Below the pieces are notes generated by a model. It saw only the letters and a list, made by a program, of their open reading frames with translations, was not told the origin of the DNA and did no database searches. Shown in pieces: positions 60,641-64,000 of a stretch of 64,000 bases of DNA. Within the stretch, counting starts at the first letter, position 1; each line of letters begins with the position of its first letter. Made by a program: the position numbers and the translations under genes. This DNA comes from Ornithinibacillus salinisoli (GTDB lineage Bacteria > Bacillota > Bacilli > Bacillales > Amphibacillaceae): assembly GCF_042682545.1 (NCBI RefSeq), contig NZ_JBHUHQ010000040.1. One strand, given 5' to 3'.

Positions 60641-62011
60641 TTAATTCTGTTTAGGAAGAGGGTTCATTTCTTCTATCCAAGTTTCTACCTTGTTAATTGC
60701 AGTTTGAATTAGTTCTACTGATTTCTGCTTTGATGAAAAATATTTTTTCATATTGTCAGCAATTTTTTCTTCCTCATGACCTAATCGTGGTATAAGTGTT
60801 TTCGCTACATCGGATGGCGATAGGTGTCCATTAGTAGACCCAGTTATCCACCTATAAAATTGGTTCTGACCCACGCTACTTTGAAGAACAGCTAATAAGT
60901 AATACGGATCTATATTCTTTGCTCTTAACCTCAACATATCTCCAGAGAAAGTAACAGTATCATATTTTTGAATTATACCTATCTTACCAATAGTTGCCCC
61001 AGTTACTGCAAGAAGCAAATCATATTTGTTAGCCAATGAATTCTTAGACTCACTTATTAAACCTAGAGAATTAGTCACTATCTCATAATTTTTTATGTCC
61101 TTAATACTCGCATAATTGATATCACCATTTGACACGGCATCTTGTTGTGTCCCCTTAAGAATTGGCTCAATTAGCTCTCTCAAATACTGATAATCGCTAT
61201 TATTCTTAATCGCATCTTCATATTTTGTATACTCTGGATTCATACATTGTGCATCCATTCTTCTTACTTTAATTAAATCAGAGTTACTTACTATATACTT
61301 GTTTAGATTCCCTTTATTATCTACTTCGAAATTCAGTTTTCCAGCTATTGTACTTTGAACATCTTTAAAAAAATTATTTGAATTAACTAACTCGTTATAC
61401 GCTTTATGGAGTAGCGTTTTTATTTGTTGTTGTTTTGGCATATCAACAAGTACGGTTTTTAGCATTCTCAATTGTTTCATACTTAACCATGGTTGAACAT
61501 TGCCGGTTGCGAATCTTTCTACCTGTTTTAATCCAAATTTCGTTGACCAGAAAACAACAAAATACTCTGGTAGATGATTTGGATTTTTCAATCTAATATT
61601 TACAACATTATCATTTGAATTAAAACCTTCATGCTCTGGAAAAATAAGAGTTGCACCTCCAATTTTTCCTTTTCGAGCCATTAAGATATCACCATTTTGT
61701 GTTTGTGTTTTGACTAAATTAGAATGTGCTTTTTCAGAAATAAATTGTAAGTCATTAGTTTCAAGGAAAATATCACCGACATTGCCTGAACGTATATACG
61801 GAACCACTTTTGGGTTGTTATCATTGAGTATCTCAAAAATTCTCTTAAAAGCTCCGTTAGATTGTAAATCAACAGTTTCAGAGATATCGGACAGTTTTTG
61901 CCCTTCATTAGTGAATGCCTCTAGTTCTTGGTACTCTTCTTTGTAAAATTCAGCATCAAAACGGTTATGGCTTTTAACTTCTGAAATGTTTAATGTACTA
62001 TATAAAGCCAT
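60641..62011 (-). CDS. hsdS: Type I restriction-modification specificity subunit S
   Basis: A 456-residue protein with two target-recognition domains separated by conserved helices. The first ends QPWLSMKQLRMLKTVLVDMP and KQQQIKTLLHKAYNELVNSN. The second contains GTQQDAVSNGDINYASIKDI, GATIGKIGIIQKYDTVTFSG and GSTNGHLSPSDVAKTLIPRL. HsdS chooses the bipartite DNA site for methylation and cleavage. GGGAGG before the ATG at 62011 sets the start; the frame is open 26 codons further into hsdM. One base separates it from the hsdM stop, so the two are coupled. Confidence 0.9.
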   Translation of the reverse strand: MALYSTLNISEVKSHNRFDAEFYKEEYQELEAFTNEGQKLSDISETVDLQSNGAFKRIFEILNDNNPKVVPYIRSGNVGDIFLETNDLQFISEKAHSNLVKTQTQNGDILMARKGKIGGATLIFPEHEGFNSNDNVVNIRLKNPNHLPEYFVVFWSTKFGLKQVERFATGNVQPWLSMKQLRMLKTVLVDMPKQQQIKTLLHKAYNELVNSNNFFKDVQSTIAGKLNFEVDNKGNLNKYIVSNSDLIKVRRMDAQCMNPEYTKYEDAIKNNSDYQYLRELIEPILKGTQQDAVSNGDINYASIKDIKNYEIVTNSLGLISESKNSLANKYDLLLAVTGATIGKIGIIQKYDTVTFSGDMLRLRAKNIDPYYLLAVLQSSVGQNQFYRWITGSTNGHLSPSDVAKTLIPRLGHEEEKIADNMKKYFSSKQKSVELIQTAINKVETWIEEMNPLPKQN

Positions 62012-62012
62012 A

Positions 62013-64000
62013 TTAATCCTCCCAGAAACTAAATTTTTGCTCTTTAGCAAATTTAATAAATGCTTCTGCAACATTAAGTTCTGACTCATTTATATTGTCA
62101 ATTTCATTAAGGTCATCAATACTAATGTTATAGTTCACCAAATCTTGATCTACAATTGGACCATCTTGATTTTTGGAAATACTTCCATCAGCATTTAAAA
62201 CGTATACGTAATCTCCAGAGTTATTTTTCCCTCCAACTTCACTAACCGCCATAAAAATAGGATAGTCTAATATGGTAGCAACTTCTCCAATTATAAATCT
62301 TTCTTTGAGTTTTTCGAGTAATTTACTATCATTTTTAATTAGCTCTAACCTACCCTTATTTGTTAAACTTTTTAGATTGATCTCAGCTTGCAAAATGCTT
62401 TTTGTGACAGAATTTTTTCTATTAGTTAATTGTTTGCGGGCCTCTTGAAAAGATGCTCGAAACTCAGACTCTATTTCTTTATGTTTGGCTTTTATAGGTT
62501 TTAGGTGTACATTTAAGTCCTTTTTCAAACCTACCCATTCCTTAGAAATTTTTTCAATTTCAGCGAAAAACCCTTCCCTCAATTCCTGAATTTGTTGATT
62601 AATCAACTCACGCTCTTTCTCTATCTCTTCGTATTCAATCTTAAGATTCTCAAGAAATTCTTCGGCATTTTCAATTATATCTTCTATAGCCAATGATTCT
62701 TGAATATCATCACTTTCATTAGTATCTGTCTCACCATCATCCAGTTCAATGTCAACTTCAACTTGTCCAAATTCTTCTTGTATTAATTCAGCAATTTCTT
62801 CTGGTATTACTTCATCCTTTATTTCATCTTCTTCATTGTGGGCCTTAAGTAAAGCATTAATAATTTCTTCATAGTCTGGACAGCGTGTCTCTACTTCTTC
62901 TTCAACCCGTTTGATTTGTTCAAGTTCTGATGAAGTATATTTCTGAATAAATAAAGCAGATGTTTTCGTTCCTGTATGAGGTTTAAAAGTATTAGGGTGT
63001 AATCCAATTACTGCCAGTATTCTTGCCTCTTTTTGTATCCAGTTTCTTATGAAATTGAGAGATGAATTGTTAAACTTCCCTTGAGGCAAAATTATAGCTG
63101 CTCGCCCACCAGGCTTAAGCATTTTTATTATTCGCTCAATAAAAAGAACATCTCTTTCTTCTTTAGGAACTTTTCCTCCACGAGCTCTACTTAATGCTGG
63201 CTTTGCCAACTCAAAGTGTTCCAACAGAGATTTGTTTTTAATTTCTCCAGCGAATGGAGGATTAGAAAGTACGATATCAAATTGTAGTTCATCAAAATAG
63301 CTCCAAGCATCGCTCGGATCCGTAATGTCAATATCTACCGCAGGCATATTCTTTAGAAGTCTTTCTTTTCTTAACTCTTCCATTAATGATTTTCCAGAAC
63401 GCGTATCAAACCATTCTTTTGGATTTAGACCGCTAACGTCTGGTCCAAATATCTTTGTATGCCCATCACCTGCTATCAACATTAAAGCTCTTGAGGTTTT
63501 TGCAGCTCTTTCCTCCAGGTCAATTCCCCATAAATATTTAGATGCATATCTACTCATTCTTATTAATCTTTCGTCACTGTTATTTGCTGGGTAACACCAC
63601 TCCATTGCATGAAGTAAGAATCCTGCAGAGCCACACGCAGGGTCTATGACGTACTCCCTGGATTTTGGATTTAACATTTTCACACACATATCAATCACAA
63701 AGCGAGGAGTGAAGAATTGTCCCTTTTTCTTCTTTGCCTCAGTTGGTAAGAGATATTCAAAAGCATCATCCATAATACGCATGTTTGAACCCATTAGTCT
63801 GATGTTCACCATAGGACCAATACAAACAGATAGGTGATCTGATTTTAACTCTATTCTTTCCCCTTCTTTAAATATACCTGGCCACTCAGAACTCGCATTT
63901 TGGAAAAGTTGATTAATTGTATTATATGTTGTTTCTGGATCCAAACTTTTCTTAAATTTAAGCTCTTTATTCGGTCTATCTCTTTGATTTTCTTCTGCTT
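62013..64000 (-). CDS. hsdM: Type I restriction-modification methylase subunit M (5' end beyond window)
   Basis: At least 662 residues, open to the window edge. The catalytic N6-adenine methylase domain has KKKKGQFFTPRFVIDMCVKM, motif I YVIDPACGSAGFLLHAMEW and motif IV DIVLSNPPFAGEIKNKSLLE. About residues 370-530 after the first visible Met are an acidic and coiled-coil insert (EEDEIKDEVIPEEIAELIQE and many Lys/Glu helices), longer than in most HsdM. The C-terminus has GEVATILDYPIFMAVSEVGG. The restriction subunit R is not in the window. Confidence 0.9.
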   Translation of the reverse strand, partial: AEENQRDRPNKELKFKKSLDPETTYNTINQLFQNASSEWPGIFKEGERIELKSDHLSVCIGPMVNIRLMGSNMRIMDDAFEYLLPTEAKKKKGQFFTPRFVIDMCVKMLNPKSREYVIDPACGSAGFLLHAMEWCYPANNSDERLIRMSRYASKYLWGIDLEERAAKTSRALMLIAGDGHTKIFGPDVSGLNPKEWFDTRSGKSLMEELRKERLLKNMPAVDIDITDPSDAWSYFDELQFDIVLSNPPFAGEIKNKSLLEHFELAKPALSRARGGKVPKEERDVLFIERIIKMLKPGGRAAIILPQGKFNNSSLNFIRNWIQKEARILAVIGLHPNTFKPHTGTKTSALFIQKYTSSELEQIKRVEEEVETRCPDYEEIINALLKAHNEEDEIKDEVIPEEIAELIQEEFGQVEVDIELDDGETDTNESDDIQESLAIEDIIENAEEFLENLKIEYEEIEKERELINQQIQELREGFFAEIEKISKEWVGLKKDLNVHLKPIKAKHKEIESEFRASFQEARKQLTNRKNSVTKSILQAEINLKSLTNKGRLELIKNDSKLLEKLKERFIIGEVATILDYPIFMAVSEVGGKNNSGDYVYVLNADGSISKNQDGPIVDQDLVNYNISIDDLNEIDNINESELNVAEAFIKFAKEQKFSFWED

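Noticed and set aside
1..64000. CRISPR arrays, rRNA and tRNA genes
   Set aside because: No regularly spaced repeats and no cloverleaf or rRNA signature was seen on either strand.

Overview
The window looks like chromosomal sequence from a low-GC Gram-positive endospore-former of the family Bacillaceae. Reasons: AT-rich DNA, strong GGAGG-type ribosome binding sites with frequent TTG/GTG starts, a ComK homologue, an AdaA-type Ada protein, a manganese catalase, DUF3231 and CotF-like ferritin relics, and many small ABC/MerR/MarR/PadR regulatory cassettes. The genus cannot be fixed from the sequence alone. No rRNA, tRNA or CRISPR array was seen.

Layout. 0-4.8 kb: tail of an IS21-type IstB gene, small membrane proteins, an XRE regulator, a DinB-fold protein, a PhnA/YjdM zinc-ribbon protein, a nitroreductase and a DUF2306 protein. 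5.0-6.4 kb: the most striking locus, a divergent second ribosomal protein L11 followed by a TipA-type MerR regulator. Both are preceded by promoters with the 19-bp spacer and the dyad expected of MerR-family activators, which suggests a thiopeptide-responsive target-substitution resistance module. 6.4-13 kb: a two-component system, a DJ-1/PfpI fusion, DUF2306, malate:quinone oxidoreductase and a DUF4181 protein. 13-16.4 kb: a Fur-box-controlled siderophore importer without its ATPase. 16.5-24.6 kb: a glycolipid-binding protein and three ECF sigma/anti-sigma modules. Two of these are paralogues with the same autoregulatory promoter pattern, and a signal-peptidase-like lipoprotein lacking the catalytic lysine lies between the modules. 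The second paralogue sits with a tyrosine-recombinase relic between 19-bp direct repeats.

24.9-52 kb: an accessory mosaic of short regulator-plus-target cassettes. It contains TauE/SafE, a quinone-oxidoreductase-like MDR, DUF4386 with Crp/Fnr, Mn catalase, MarR-rhodanese-EVE, MerR-ABC, MarR/flavodoxin-fold reductase, BmrR-like MerR/CPBP protease, PadR/DUF4188, an APC exporter with adaA, a VOC protein, a GntR-ABC (YtrA type) operon, a YeiL-like regulator divergent from an MFS gene, a ferritin-like protein and an AraC-DUF1835-like fusion. Several broken genes (DUF3231, Crp/Fnr, ferritin-like, SRPBCC) lie between them.

52-64 kb: an NhaP-type antiporter, a lipoprotein amidase, a VanRS-like two-component system without van resistance genes, a short Mrr-type nuclease, a broken phage-type sigma factor, an XRE regulator with a short ComK, relics of mobile-element ends, and the S and M subunits of a type I restriction-modification system. 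The M gene runs off the right edge. Functions are inferred from motifs read by eye; no database search was run.
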